Shown in pieces: positions 1-7,992 of a stretch of 64,000 nt of DNA. This stretch comes from an uncultured Eubacteriales bacterium. Its GTDB lineage: Bacteria; Bacillota; Clostridia; Christensenellales; Borkfalkiaceae. The notes under the pieces were generated by a model, which made no database searches, was not told the DNA's origin, and saw only the letters and a program-made list of their open reading frames with translations. Position 1 is the first letter of the stretch, and the number at the start of each line of letters is the position of its first letter. The DNA is taken from the NCBI GenBank assembly GCA_905209085.1, contig CAJLRM010000003.1:1-64000 (forward strand), given 5' to 3'. A program made the position numbers and the translations under genes.

Positions 1-1
1 A

Positions 2-664
2 AATATAGAATATCTGAAAAAGAACATCGTTTGCGCCCAATGCGGAAAGTTGATGACGAGGCGAACGAAATGGCGGTCGAGAGAAAAGTGGATATGCGGA
101 AACGGCTGTAAAAATGACGTCTATGTAGATGATGCATTGATTTTTGCCGAGTTTGGAAAAATATTTATAGCAATAAAAGACGATTTGTCACTTTTGGATA
201 ATCTAAATTCAGGGAAAAGCAGTTCATATAGTTTTGAGGAAATACAATGCAGAAACGAACTCCGTAAGATTATGGATGCGCCCGAACCGGATTTCAATAA
301 AGGAAAAAATCTTATTTTTAAGTTAGCAAAGTTAAAATACAGTCATTGCAAAGAACAGGTAGACGATACAAGTAAGGAACAAATACTGGACGCAATAAAA
401 GAAGAAACAGAGAACGTCCCCGGTCTTGTAAGCGAACATTTTTTGAACGAGTATGTTTCAAAATTACAAATAGAGCAAAACGGAAGTATAACCGTTACAT
501 TTATGAACGGAAGCGTTGTTTCAAGCGATATGGGAGGTGAAAAGTTCAGTGAATGCGGCAAAAAAGATCATAACGCGAATAGAAGCGGATCCGAAAAAGA
601 AAGCGGCGAACGTAGAACTTTCGATACTCCGTACAGCGGCGTATTGTCGTGTGTCAACGGATAG
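2..664 (+). CDS. Large serine recombinase, C-terminal part (5' partial)
   Basis: The reading frame is open from the window edge, so the gene begins upstream. What remains is the C-terminal half of a large serine recombinase. A zinc-ribbon signature (CAQCG, then CGNGC about 20 residues later) is followed by a helical, probably coiled-coil region that contacts DNA in this family. The catalytic resolvase domain is outside the window. The last ~40 residues overlap the start of the next recombinase in another frame, so translational coupling is likely. Tandem overlapping serine recombinases are typical of integrative elements in Clostridia. The true stop could be affected by a frameshift, because the tail (~residues 175-204) looks like out-of-frame reading of the downstream gene. 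Confidence 0.75.
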   Translation, partial: NIEYLKKNIVCAQCGKLMTRRTKWRSREKWICGNGCKNDVYVDDALIFAEFGKIFIAIKDDLSLLDNLNSGKSSSYSFEEIQCRNELRKIMDAPEPDFNKGKNLIFKLAKLKYSHCKEQVDDTSKEQILDAIKEETENVPGLVSEHFLNEYVSKLQIEQNGSITVTFMNGSVVSSDMGGEKFSECGKKDHNANRSGSEKESGERRTFDTPYSGVLSCVNG

Positions 665-2162
665 TTCCGACCAGCTTGAAAGTTATAAAGCACAGGTCGC
701 CTATTATACGGACGCTATCGCAAAAAATCCCAAATGGCGGTTTGCAGGGATTTACGCCGATGAAGGGCTGAGCGGCACCCAAGCGGCGAAAAGAGACGAT
801 TTTCTTCGCATGATCAAAGATTGTGAAAAAGGTAAAATCGACTATATCATAACGAAATCAGTTGCTCGTTTCGCAAGAAATACGGTAGACGCGCTCAAGT
901 ATGTTCGTAAACTGAAAGCACTTGGAATCGGTGTGTATTTTGAAGAGCAATGTCTTGATTCCTTAAAATCCGAAAGCGAGTTGGCATTAGGGATTTATAG
1001 CGTTTTAGCTCAAGCAGAAAGTGAAAATATCAGTGCAAACGTTCGTTGGGGAATACAGCGGAGAATGCAATCCGGAACGTTTAAGTTCAGATATAATCTT
1101 ATAGGCTATAGAAAAGGCGAAGACGGTCAGCCGGAAATAGTCCCGGAGGAAGCTAAGTATGTAAAAGACGTCTTCGATATGTATTTAGACGGGAACAGCG
1201 TGGATCAAATCAAGGAATATCTCGATTCCGCGCCGATAAAAACAGCGACAGGCAATGATATTTGGAGTCGAAATGCTATTCGTAATATTTTAACGAACGA
1301 AAGATACGTCGGCGATATGTTATTGCAAAAAACGTATATAGAGAATTGTATTACAAAAAGGGCAAGAAAAAATCGTGGGGAGATGCCGAAATACCTTGTT
1401 TCAAACAATCACCCGGCGATAATAGATCGGGATACGTTCAAGCAAGTTCAGTCGGAAATGGCAAAGCGCCGTAGCAGACCGCGTGTGTCGGATAAAACGA
1501 TTACGGCAAAGGGTAAGTTTAGCGGGAAATATCCCTTTTCGGATTTACTTGTATGTGATTCGTGTGGAAATCGTTACAGACGTTGTATGTGGATTTCCGG
1601 CGGTAAGAAAAAAATCGTGTGGCGTTGTATTACGCGAATCGAGCATGGAGGGAAAGCGTGCGAGTCTATATCTGTTGGTGATGAATTGATACATAAAGCG
1701 GTCTATAGGTCGATAAACGGGTATATTCAGAATAACAGCGGAGCGCTTGACATTGTTCTGTCTGAGTTATCAAAGCAATTCGGTGGCAATGATTATACGG
1801 ATGATTTATGCAATATCGAAAGAAGCATAAACGAGCTGAATAAGCAAATGGAAGACGCCGCAATGATTGAAGTTACGACGCAAGGGAATAAGGTACGGAT
1901 AAGGGAAGAAATAATCGAACTATCTCAAAGAATTGTGGCTTTGCGAAACGAAAAATCAATTATAGAAGAGAAAATGGCTACTGCTAAGACGAGGAATGAA
2001 GAGCTGAGTATGTTTAGCAAGGAACTATCTCTTTATAATGCCGATTGTTCCGAAATAACGGATAACAAATTAAGACGAATAATTCAGGAAGTGCGGATAA
2101 AAAAAGACCATACAATCATTATAGAATTAAAGAACGGTATGTTGCTTGAAGAGGCTTTGTAA
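549..2162 (+). CDS. Large serine recombinase (site-specific integrase/resolvase family)
   Basis: This is a DNA integrase/excisionase of the serine recombinase superfamily. The N-terminal resolvase domain begins AAYCRVSTDS, with the catalytic serine in VSTDS, and continues through YADEGLSG and ITKSVARFARN. A recombinase domain follows (around residues 190-290, WSRNAIRNILTNERYVGD), then a zinc ribbon (CDSCGNRY with downstream cysteines) and a C-terminal coiled coil. A longer frame opens at 516, but a GGGAGG site at 532-537 is well placed for the GTG at 549, giving 537 residues. It overlaps the preceding recombinase by about 116 bases. It probably mobilises the AT-rich island with its partner. 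The directionality factor and att sites were not identified. Confidence 0.9.
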   Translation: MNAAKKIITRIEADPKKKAANVELSILRTAAYCRVSTDSSDQLESYKAQVAYYTDAIAKNPKWRFAGIYADEGLSGTQAAKRDDFLRMIKDCEKGKIDYIITKSVARFARNTVDALKYVRKLKALGIGVYFEEQCLDSLKSESELALGIYSVLAQAESENISANVRWGIQRRMQSGTFKFRYNLIGYRKGEDGQPEIVPEEAKYVKDVFDMYLDGNSVDQIKEYLDSAPIKTATGNDIWSRNAIRNILTNERYVGDMLLQKTYIENCITKRARKNRGEMPKYLVSNNHPAIIDRDTFKQVQSEMAKRRSRPRVSDKTITAKGKFSGKYPFSDLLVCDSCGNRYRRCMWISGGKKKIVWRCITRIEHGGKACESISVGDELIHKAVYRSINGYIQNNSGALDIVLSELSKQFGGNDYTDDLCNIERSINELNKQMEDAAMIEVTTQGNKVRIREEIIELSQRIVALRNEKSIIEEKMATAKTRNEELSMFSKELSLYNADCSEITDNKLRRIIQEVRIKKDHTIIIELKNGMLLEEAL

Positions 2163-2262
2163 CCGTATCGAAATCGAAACGGTTAAACTGGTCGAATTCG
2201 ACCGGGTTAGAATAAATATAGCATATTTTTAGAAAAAAGCGCGTTATGGCGGCATAAAACCA

Positions 2263-2291
2263 TTGACATAATATATTTTATCGGATATAAT
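2263..2291 (+). promoter_or_regulatory. Sigma-A promoter of the nucleotidyltransferase/2TM operon
   Basis: TTGACA at 2263-2268 and TATAAT at 2286-2291 are separated by exactly 17 bases, a perfect housekeeping promoter. Transcription would start near 2298, about 50 bases before the ATG at 2350. The site lies after the recombinase gene, so the two downstream genes form their own transcription unit. Confidence 0.85.
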
Positions 2292-2301
2292 AATACGATT
2301 T

Positions 2302-2316
2302 AGCGGAATAACCGCT
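2302..2316. promoter_or_regulatory. Inverted repeat just downstream of the promoter, possible operator
   Basis: AGCGG-AATAA-CCGCT is a 5-5-5 perfect inverted repeat overlapping the predicted start of transcription. Its position suits a repressor operator, or a short hairpin at the 5' end of the mRNA. No regulator gene is adjacent. That it is regulatory is inference. Confidence 0.4.
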
Positions 2317-2349
2317 ATTTGGCAGGTATGGGATAAGAGGAGATGTTTT

Positions 2350-3003
2350 ATGTATCAATATGTTGAAAGTAATGAGGTAAAGAGATACCGTTCCTATTGT
2401 TCTAAAGTTTTAGAAGATGTAAGGGATGATTTGTATGATTCGTTTGGGATAAATACTAATTTTTCTCTTGTGGGGAGTGGCGGAGATGCTCGAAATATGG
2501 TTACAAGGAATGGAAATGCGCCGTTTGACTTGGACTACAATTTATATATTATATCGATGCCAGACGAATTTTGGGATGATTTACGAAAATTAAAGGAGAC
2601 TGTTCGTTGTTCTTTGAATAAGGCGGTTGGTAATTCATTCTTTTCGGACGGGAAAGATTCAACGTCGGTAATCACATCTATATTGCACTTTAACGATTCT
2701 CCGAAAGTGGAATTCTCGTTTGACGTGGCAATACTTGCAAAAAATTCGGACGGTGATTATTGCCGACTCATTCATAATAAGAATTACGGAATATATGATC
2801 AGTGGACTTGGTGTCAGGTTCCTTCATCCAAAGATGTGAGAGATAAAGCTATTGCTATAAAAGAGAATAGTTTTTGGGGTGAGGTAAGAGCTAAATATTT
2901 GGATAAGAAAAACATGTATTTGTTACGCGGAGATACAAGTCATCCCTCATTTGTCGTATACGTTGAAAGTGTAAACGAAACATATAATAAGTATTTTAAT
3001 TGA
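2350..3003 (+). CDS. Minimal nucleotidyltransferase-fold protein (CD-NTase-like candidate)
   Basis: This 217-residue soluble protein shows the polymerase-beta nucleotidyltransferase pattern. VGSGG (around residue 37) is followed 16 residues later by DLDYN, the metal-binding D-x-D. A third acidic strand, FSFDVAIL, follows at about residue 125. It lacks the C-terminal helical domain of full-size CD-NTases (usually 300-400 residues), so it is a minimal form. The start is fixed by AGAGGAG at 2336-2342. A 13-base gap separates it from the downstream two-TM gene, indicating a two-gene operon in a mobile island. Members of this fold transfer NMP to proteins, RNA or small molecules, or make cyclic oligonucleotides. 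The substrate here is unknown. It could also be a toxin/antitoxin NTase. Confidence 0.6.
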   Translation: MYQYVESNEVKRYRSYCSKVLEDVRDDLYDSFGINTNFSLVGSGGDARNMVTRNGNAPFDLDYNLYIISMPDEFWDDLRKLKETVRCSLNKAVGNSFFSDGKDSTSVITSILHFNDSPKVEFSFDVAILAKNSDGDYCRLIHNKNYGIYDQWTWCQVPSSKDVRDKAIAIKENSFWGEVRAKYLDKKNMYLLRGDTSHPSFVVYVESVNETYNKYFN

Positions 3004-3015
3004 AGGAGAAGAGCA

Positions 3016-3675
3016 ATGGAAGTTGAAAACAAGAAGGACAGCTTATCTAAACCAATAGACTTTGAGTCATATATAAGGAAAAATGAAAAAATATCCAACA
3101 AACAGATTATTGGCATTTCTCGAAATCACTTTTGGATATATTTAGTTTTCTTAATAATATCGCTTGTATTGATTGTGCCATATTTCATTGATTCTCAATT
3201 GATTATATCTTCGGTGTTGATGTCTATTGGTGCTGGTGGAGTGAGTGCTGTTTTATTAGGCTACTTTATAGAGTTGGGATCAAATTTAGAGAATCTACTT
3301 AATATGAAAAGGTCATGGAATTGTGCTATATATGATATATACGTTTCGCTTTGGATGATTATTGGCTGTCATCCATTTCAATACATGAAATCAATTGTAA
3401 ATGGCAAGGGAGTGTTTGCTGTTGAACTCGCAAAAAAGTGCATTATTCAACTAAACATTGCATTGACAAAAATCGATAATTTGATATTTTTCGATTGTGT
3501 ATCTGTTGAGGCTGCCCAATTTCTGGGTGACTTAAAAAATCAGATTGTTTCTTTTATTGCACGATTGGATAACCCTGTAGATGATGACAATTTAATTGAT
3601 TCGTTAGAAGGATGTAGGGGGTGGTTGGAAAAACATTGTAGTGAGGAAAATATAAAAAAATTATTTGTATTCTAA
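3016..3675 (+). CDS. Two-transmembrane protein with cytosolic tail, candidate effector partner of the NTase
   Basis: Unrecognised 219-residue protein. A charged N terminus of about 40 residues precedes two hydrophobic segments (about 44-62 and 68-90) joined by a short polar turn. A soluble, mostly helical region of about 125 residues follows. This layout resembles the 2TM (SLATT/S-2TM-like) effectors that accompany nucleotide-second-messenger synthases in CBASS systems, but no family motif was recognised with certainty. AAGGAGAA just after the upstream stop sets the start. A convergent terminator ends the unit. The proposed role, membrane disruption triggered by the upstream NTase product, is inference from gene order and topology. 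Confidence 0.5.
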   Translation: MEVENKKDSLSKPIDFESYIRKNEKISNKQIIGISRNHFWIYLVFLIISLVLIVPYFIDSQLIISSVLMSIGAGGVSAVLLGYFIELGSNLENLLNMKRSWNCAIYDIYVSLWMIIGCHPFQYMKSIVNGKGVFAVELAKKCIIQLNIALTKIDNLIFFDCVSVEAAQFLGDLKNQIVSFIARLDNPVDDDNLIDSLEGCRGWLEKHCSEENIKKLFVF

Positions 3676-3700
3676 ATTGAATTTTTTATGTAAAGAGAAA

Positions 3701-3737
3701 AGAGGTTTGCCCAATAATTTAGGGCAAGCCTCTTTCT
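3701..3737. terminator. Bidirectional intrinsic terminator
   Basis: AGAGGTTTGCCC and GGGCAAGCCTCT pair over 12 positions with one G-U, around a nine-base loop. An A-rich 5' flank and TTTCT 3' flank let it serve both the two-gene NTase operon and the leftward ParB operon that converge here. Confidence 0.8.
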
Positions 3738-4611
3738 ACTCAACGACAGGGTATTCGGACTCGGATTCATCTTGTAAAGAATCGTCTTCGTCATCTTCTT
3801 CGCCGATGTCGCCCGAGTATCCTTTAGAATAAAGTCTGCCCATAGACAGACGGTTTGCACGAGACTTTTTCTTGCCGTTGTATTCTATAATCATGGTTTC
3901 GGCAAACCCCATGCAGCCGGATTTTCGTTCTTTAGCGACACGAGTGAGTTGTTTTACTGAAACGGCTCCGAGTTTTTCTTTAAAAATATCATCGTTCAGA
4001 CCGTCTCCGAAGACGGAAATAAGTTTTGCGACGGCGTTAAGAATATTTGCAGAAAAAGAATGAAGATCGCCTTCCCATGCGCCTATAATCAAGCGTAAGG
4101 TTCGATTTAATGTTTGCATTCCATAATTCGTATAGATATTTTCTAAAGTCGATACGGCGCAAATAATCCCCGGACCTTTCTTGTTTCCTATTGTTAAGCC
4201 ATATGATTCTACTAAACTTTTAATGATAAGTTGGGTGTCGTTTCCGGCTTCGACGTTGGCATTAAATACTTCATACGGTTGGAGCGGTTTTACAAATTTT
4301 TGCTGGTTTGCAAAGATATTTGCTTCAGCGGTATAGGATAAGTCGTCGTAAATCATGCACCAGACGGGAGTTTCACGCGAACCGGATACCAAGGCTACGA
4401 TTTCTATAGTGTGCTGACCATTAAAAACGTAATTTACGCCGTCGCGACGGCTGACTTTTACGGGATTGATTTGATATAAGTCAAAATTTTCTGCGGCACG
4501 GTTTATATGCCCGAGGGATAAATTTCTTTGATAGTCTTGATTTGATACAAGGTCTTTAATAGGAATTTGTTCAAAGTGAACGTTCGGGACGAATTCACTG
4601 TAATCGGGCAT
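3736..4611 (-). CDS. ParB/sulfiredoxin-fold protein, DUF6551-like
   Basis: This 291-residue protein starts with a ParB/Srx-like N domain: IPIKDLVSNQDYQR, a helix, and then FNGQHTIEIVAL (around residue 63), in the place of the GxHR box of ParB. A helical region of about 150 residues follows, then a highly acidic tail (EEDDEDDSLQDESESE). It matches the general layout of the DUF6551 family found on plasmids and integrative elements. It is the last gene of a five-gene leftward operon. AAGGAGG sits in front of its ATG, three bases after the preceding ParB-like stop. A role in DNA binding, partition or element maintenance is inferred. Confidence 0.6.
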   Translation of the reverse strand: MPDYSEFVPNVHFEQIPIKDLVSNQDYQRNLSLGHINRAAENFDLYQINPVKVSRRDGVNYVFNGQHTIEIVALVSGSRETPVWCMIYDDLSYTAEANIFANQQKFVKPLQPYEVFNANVEAGNDTQLIIKSLVESYGLTIGNKKGPGIICAVSTLENIYTNYGMQTLNRTLRLIIGAWEGDLHSFSANILNAVAKLISVFGDGLNDDIFKEKLGAVSVKQLTRVAKERKSGCMGFAETMIIEYNGKKKSRANRLSMGRLYSKGYSGDIGEEDDEDDSLQDESESEYPVVE

Positions 4612-4613
4612 GT

Positions 4614-5579
4614 TTAATCCTCCTTAATAAGATCGGTAACGGTATCAATAGCCGCTTTCAGCTTGTCTAAAATTTCGAATAGTTGCTGCTTCGCTTTGTC
4701 TGATGCGTTTGCGATGGTTGCGGGCTCAGTAGCTTTTTGTACGGAAGTAATCCATGACGGAACGGTAAGACAAAGTTGAATTATAGGGGCGTCCGGATTA
4801 TGTTCGGGCATATCTTTTACAGACGGTTGATGCGGTTTGGCTTCTTCTTTAGGCTCGTTTTCGATGATCGAGCGGGTGGTGCAATATTGCACGAACGGAT
4901 GATTTCCGCGGTCTAATCTCACATTGAGTTGTGTTAGCTCTTTAGGACTTAATTGTTCGAGCGCAAGAACGTTTTTATGTGAGATTTTATATCTACCGGA
5001 TAAAATTTTTGTTTTTAGCTCCGGGCATTGTTCCGCAATATGGTCAAGAGCGCGAGAAAAATAAGCGTATTTTTGGACGGTTGCATGGGTGATATTATTT
5101 TCGGCGCCTATAATATGCGCGGTTTTGTTTTTCGATCGTTGTATTGACTGTTCTGGTTCGGAATCAATAATATAATCCTCGTCATTTTCGTCTTGTTTAG
5201 ATTGTAACGAGTGTTGATTTTTACCGTGTATGTTCTTTTTGCTGTCGATGATTTTTTCGGATTCGTATTGCCGACCGATTAGATATTTTCGCGTTTCTTC
5301 CGTAATGTTTCGTCTTCCGAGCTGATTTTTACATATCCAAACGATAACTTCTTCTCGCGAGTCAAAATTTTTGGAGAGAATCTTAAAAGGAATGGAGTAT
5401 TTAGTGCATATTGAGTAGCGGTTATGCCCGTCGATTATATAGTCATTCCAGATAATTATTGGATCTCGGCAGCCTTCGTCAAGGATATTTTCTTCTAATT
5501 GCAAGTATTCTTTACGCCTTAAAGGTCGTATCAGGTCTTTAAATTCAGGATCTATTTTAAGTATAGGGAGCTTATCCAT
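4614..5579 (-). CDS. ParB N-domain DNA-binding protein
   Basis: This 321-residue protein has a ParB-type CTPase/N domain. RPLRRKEYLQLEENILDEG is followed by DPIIIWNDYIIDGHNRYSI, where DGHNR corresponds to the GxxRxxA-like box. A KorB/Noc-like helix-turn-helix region follows (around 110-200, including THATVQKYAYFSRAL). The C terminus is proline/lysine-rich and then helical. The start overlaps the previous gene by eight bases, typical of coupling. Such proteins position plasmids or mobile elements, or act as transcription regulators. No ParA gene is present in the window, so a regulatory or nuclease-recruiting role is as likely as partition. Confidence 0.75.
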   Translation of the reverse strand: MDKLPILKIDPEFKDLIRPLRRKEYLQLEENILDEGCRDPIIIWNDYIIDGHNRYSICTKYSIPFKILSKNFDSREEVIVWICKNQLGRRNITEETRKYLIGRQYESEKIIDSKKNIHGKNQHSLQSKQDENDEDYIIDSEPEQSIQRSKNKTAHIIGAENNITHATVQKYAYFSRALDHIAEQCPELKTKILSGRYKISHKNVLALEQLSPKELTQLNVRLDRGNHPFVQYCTTRSIIENEPKEEAKPHQPSVKDMPEHNPDAPIIQLCLTVPSWITSVQKATEPATIANASDKAKQQLFEILDKLKAAIDTVTDLIKED

Positions 5580-5964
5580 TGCAATCTTCTTTCAAGTCTA
5601 TTTTTCTTAAGGACGAAAACGAGAATAGAGCCATGTTTTGTTCAGGAATAACGCATCCCGAAAGCCTGTAGGAACTTTTTATATCGGCTATGCCTAAAAC
5701 GTCGCATAATTTATTGACAAGCATTGCTGAAAAAACTTCGTATGAATCGTCGGGTGAGAGATTTTTTATATTTACCTTGAGCGGCTGCGCTTCGATAAAT
5801 TCTTTATCTACGGCGCGTATCGCGAAATTTCGCTGTTTTTGACTTATAAGGAATTGGATAAATTTAGGATCACCGAGAGCGTGAAGGGTAGTTTTGTGTA
5901 AACGTATTCTGCTTTTTCTCGGATCGATTGTAAGGAGTACATTATTCTGTTGTTCGGTTGTCAT
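5572..5964 (-). CDS. Small recombinase-associated protein, short member of a three-paralogue family
   Basis: This 130-residue protein is related to the two upstream genes. The strand-rich motif FLISQKQRNFAIRAVDKE matches VLINQKKKILALRPCEE in the middle paralogue and LLVNPKERKFAIRQTDK in the recombinase C terminus. Downstream, YEVFSAMLVNKLCDVLGI and SYRLSGCVI align with the later part of that domain. It overlaps both neighbours (ATG inside the previous stop region), so the products are probably made together in fixed ratio. No biochemical role is known to me. An accessory or directionality role for the recombinase is inference. Confidence 0.6.
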   Translation of the reverse strand: MTTEQQNNVLLTIDPRKSRIRLHKTTLHALGDPKFIQFLISQKQRNFAIRAVDKEFIEAQPLKVNIKNLSPDDSYEVFSAMLVNKLCDVLGIADIKSSYRLSGCVIPEQNMALFSFSSLRKIDLKEDCNG

Positions 5965-6661
5965 TTGATACCTCTGAGTGGTTATCTTGTCCGGTTTCTT
6001 TTATAGAATAAATCGCATAACCGTCGAAAATATTGATTTGTAAGGATTGTTTATGTTCGTTAAACGGTAAACCGAATTGGTTTTGCCAATCGGACGGGTA
6101 AACCGGTGTTCGGGAAACCTTCATTTTATCTTCGCCGACTTTTGCTTTTCGATAAATTCCGGTTGAGGTTAAATCAAACGCGATGAGGTATTCGCCGTTC
6201 GCGTGAATAAGTTTACCCAACAGTTTATATCTGTAATTCGGATTCCAATCCATAAGCGACACAAGTTTTGCAAAGAACAGTTTGCATGTGATAGACTTTG
6301 CCTTCCTTTTACTGTTAGAAGAATTGCACCACATAAAAGAATCTCTTGCGCCTTCTTCGCAAGGGCGCAGAGCAAGAATTTTCTTTTTTTGGTTTATCAG
6401 AACCTGAGCGTAAGACGCATTCGGAAATTTAGAGAGACATGCGGCGTTGACGTATAATTTGCACTCGTTGAAAGTTACGGACGGTTCTTTTATATGTGCG
6501 AAAAATTCTCGTCTGACGACCTGATAGTCGTCAAAATCGAAGCCGCCTGTCATATCTAATATTTCATCGTCTTTAGCAAGGGACGGTTGTTGAGTGTTTG
6601 GTAGTTCTTCTTGATTTAATGAGTCGGGCAATAAATCGTTCAATGTATTCGTATCGCTCAT
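5942..6661 (-). CDS. Recombinase-associated protein, middle paralogue
   Basis: This 239-residue soluble protein has an acidic N-terminal leader, then a domain starting VVRREFFAHIKEPSVTFNECKLYV. It continues through VLINQKKKILALRPCEEGARDSFMW and WNPNYRYKLLGKLI. The same order appears in the C-terminal half of the upstream truncated recombinase (ITRSEFFDSVKQPYVIF, WNTDYKYRIIGSLL), and both end with a PxxWxxxFG block (YPSDWQNQFGL versus IPQEWTNSFGK). CAGGAGT just before the ATG sets the start. I recall such proteins beside serine recombinases in many gut Firmicutes, always without a described function. Domain duplication from the recombinase tail, or the reverse, is inferred. Confidence 0.65.
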   Translation of the reverse strand: MSDTNTLNDLLPDSLNQEELPNTQQPSLAKDDEILDMTGGFDFDDYQVVRREFFAHIKEPSVTFNECKLYVNAACLSKFPNASYAQVLINQKKKILALRPCEEGARDSFMWCNSSNSKRKAKSITCKLFFAKLVSLMDWNPNYRYKLLGKLIHANGEYLIAFDLTSTGIYRKAKVGEDKMKVSRTPVYPSDWQNQFGLPFNEHKQSLQINIFDGYAIYSIKETGQDNHSEVSNDNRTTE

Positions 6662-6664
6662 TTG

Positions 6665-7987
6665 TTACTCCTGTGTGGTGATGCTGCTTATTTCTTGATT
6701 GATATAAGTCCGTAATTCGTCGAAGCCTGTTACGTTCAGGTTGTTACCGGTATCGCAAAGCTGACCGTCTATGCGTAATTTCCAGTCTTTTTCGCTTTGT
6801 TCGGCTAACGCGGCAATCGTTTGTTCGTGAATATAGTATTGTTTGCCGAAACTGTTTGTCCATTCTTGCGGAATTGCGCGTATACGTTTCCCCGAAGGGG
6901 TGAGATGTTGGATTTTTGTGTTTTCGTCTTGTTCTTTCGGCAAAATATACGGTTTGAAAAAGGCTTCGGAGTTATCTATGTTGAAAATATAGGCAATTTC
7001 ATTATCTTTTTCAAGCAAAGAACCGATAATGCGGTATTTATAATCAGTATTCCACCCGAACAGATCGTATAGCGTGCTGAAAAAAGCGGAAGCCGGGATT
7101 TCTCGAGGAAGATGTTGACCTATGGATAATTTTGAACAGCACACGCTTTGCCGATTTGTTTTATCCGTTTGGCGTATGGCGAATTTTCTTTCTTTTGGAT
7201 TTACAAGTAATTCTATGTAATTTTTATCCGCGAACTTCTTTGTAATCGTAGCGCCAAATTTAATCTTTTTATTTGCAAAAATGACATAAGGCTGTTTTAC
7301 GGAATCGAAAAATTCTGAACGGGTAATTTCAAAATCCCGTAGGTCGAAATCCCCGGCGGCGACTTCTATCTGAACTTCTTTCGGATTATCGTCAACAAGA
7401 GTCAGTTGTTCGGTATCAGCTTCTGCAAGTTGTTCGTAAATGCTTTGAGCGGCTTGGAGATAGTCTATTTCTTTGAATGCCGCCCAGCGCGGATTTATTA
7501 TTACAAAACCTTTTAGTATGCCAGATGAGATGACTTTCAGTTCGGGTAGAAAAGATTTATTGCCGTATTTTGCATTGTCAAGCATATGCTGAACGGCAAT
7601 AAAATCATCGCGGGAGACGATTGCTTCGTGATGATTTTTATATAAACTTTGCGGTTTTTTGCCATAGTTTTTCTTTGCTTTATGGGTATGAAAGTCGGGC
7701 GTATAGGTTTTTCTTGTGAGAACGTCGCCGCAATGCCTTTCGTTTCGTAAGATTTGAACGATAGAGTTTGCCGTCCAGCAGATATTCCCGAGGTAAGATT
7801 TACGACCGAGAGAGATAAGAGTATCGGCGATTTGTTGAGTCGAATAGCCGTAGAGATACATATAAAAGCATAATTTAACCGTTGGCGCTTCGGTAGGGTT
7901 GATAACGAGTTGCCCGTCTTCGTCATGAGAGTAACCCAATATGGGATGCAACAACACGTGCTGGAGAATACTTTCGTATTGAAGCAA
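6665..7987 (-). CDS. Serine recombinase lacking its catalytic domain (5'-truncated)
   Basis: The 440-residue frame begins inside the recombinase domain. HPILGYSHDEDG is normally preceded by some 200 residues carrying the resolvase active site, absent here. The remaining parts are the recombinase domain (WTANSIVQILRNERHCGDVLTRKTY, HHEAIVSRDDFIAVQ) and, from about residue 215 (GDFDLRDFEITRSEFF), the C-terminal domain shared with the two downstream small genes. Homology stops about 24 bases from the apparent ATG, exactly where a rightward truncated nuclease gene begins. It therefore cannot catalyse recombination alone. It may be a relic whose downstream operon survives, or a product of a deletion or assembly join near 7,960. 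Confidence 0.75.
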   Translation of the reverse strand: MLQYESILQHVLLHPILGYSHDEDGQLVINPTEAPTVKLCFYMYLYGYSTQQIADTLISLGRKSYLGNICWTANSIVQILRNERHCGDVLTRKTYTPDFHTHKAKKNYGKKPQSLYKNHHEAIVSRDDFIAVQHMLDNAKYGNKSFLPELKVISSGILKGFVIINPRWAAFKEIDYLQAAQSIYEQLAEADTEQLTLVDDNPKEVQIEVAAGDFDLRDFEITRSEFFDSVKQPYVIFANKKIKFGATITKKFADKNYIELLVNPKERKFAIRQTDKTNRQSVCCSKLSIGQHLPREIPASAFFSTLYDLFGWNTDYKYRIIGSLLEKDNEIAYIFNIDNSEAFFKPYILPKEQDENTKIQHLTPSGKRIRAIPQEWTNSFGKQYYIHEQTIAALAEQSEKDWKLRIDGQLCDTGNNLNVTGFDELRTYINQEISSITTQE

Positions 7988-7992
7988 AAAGC

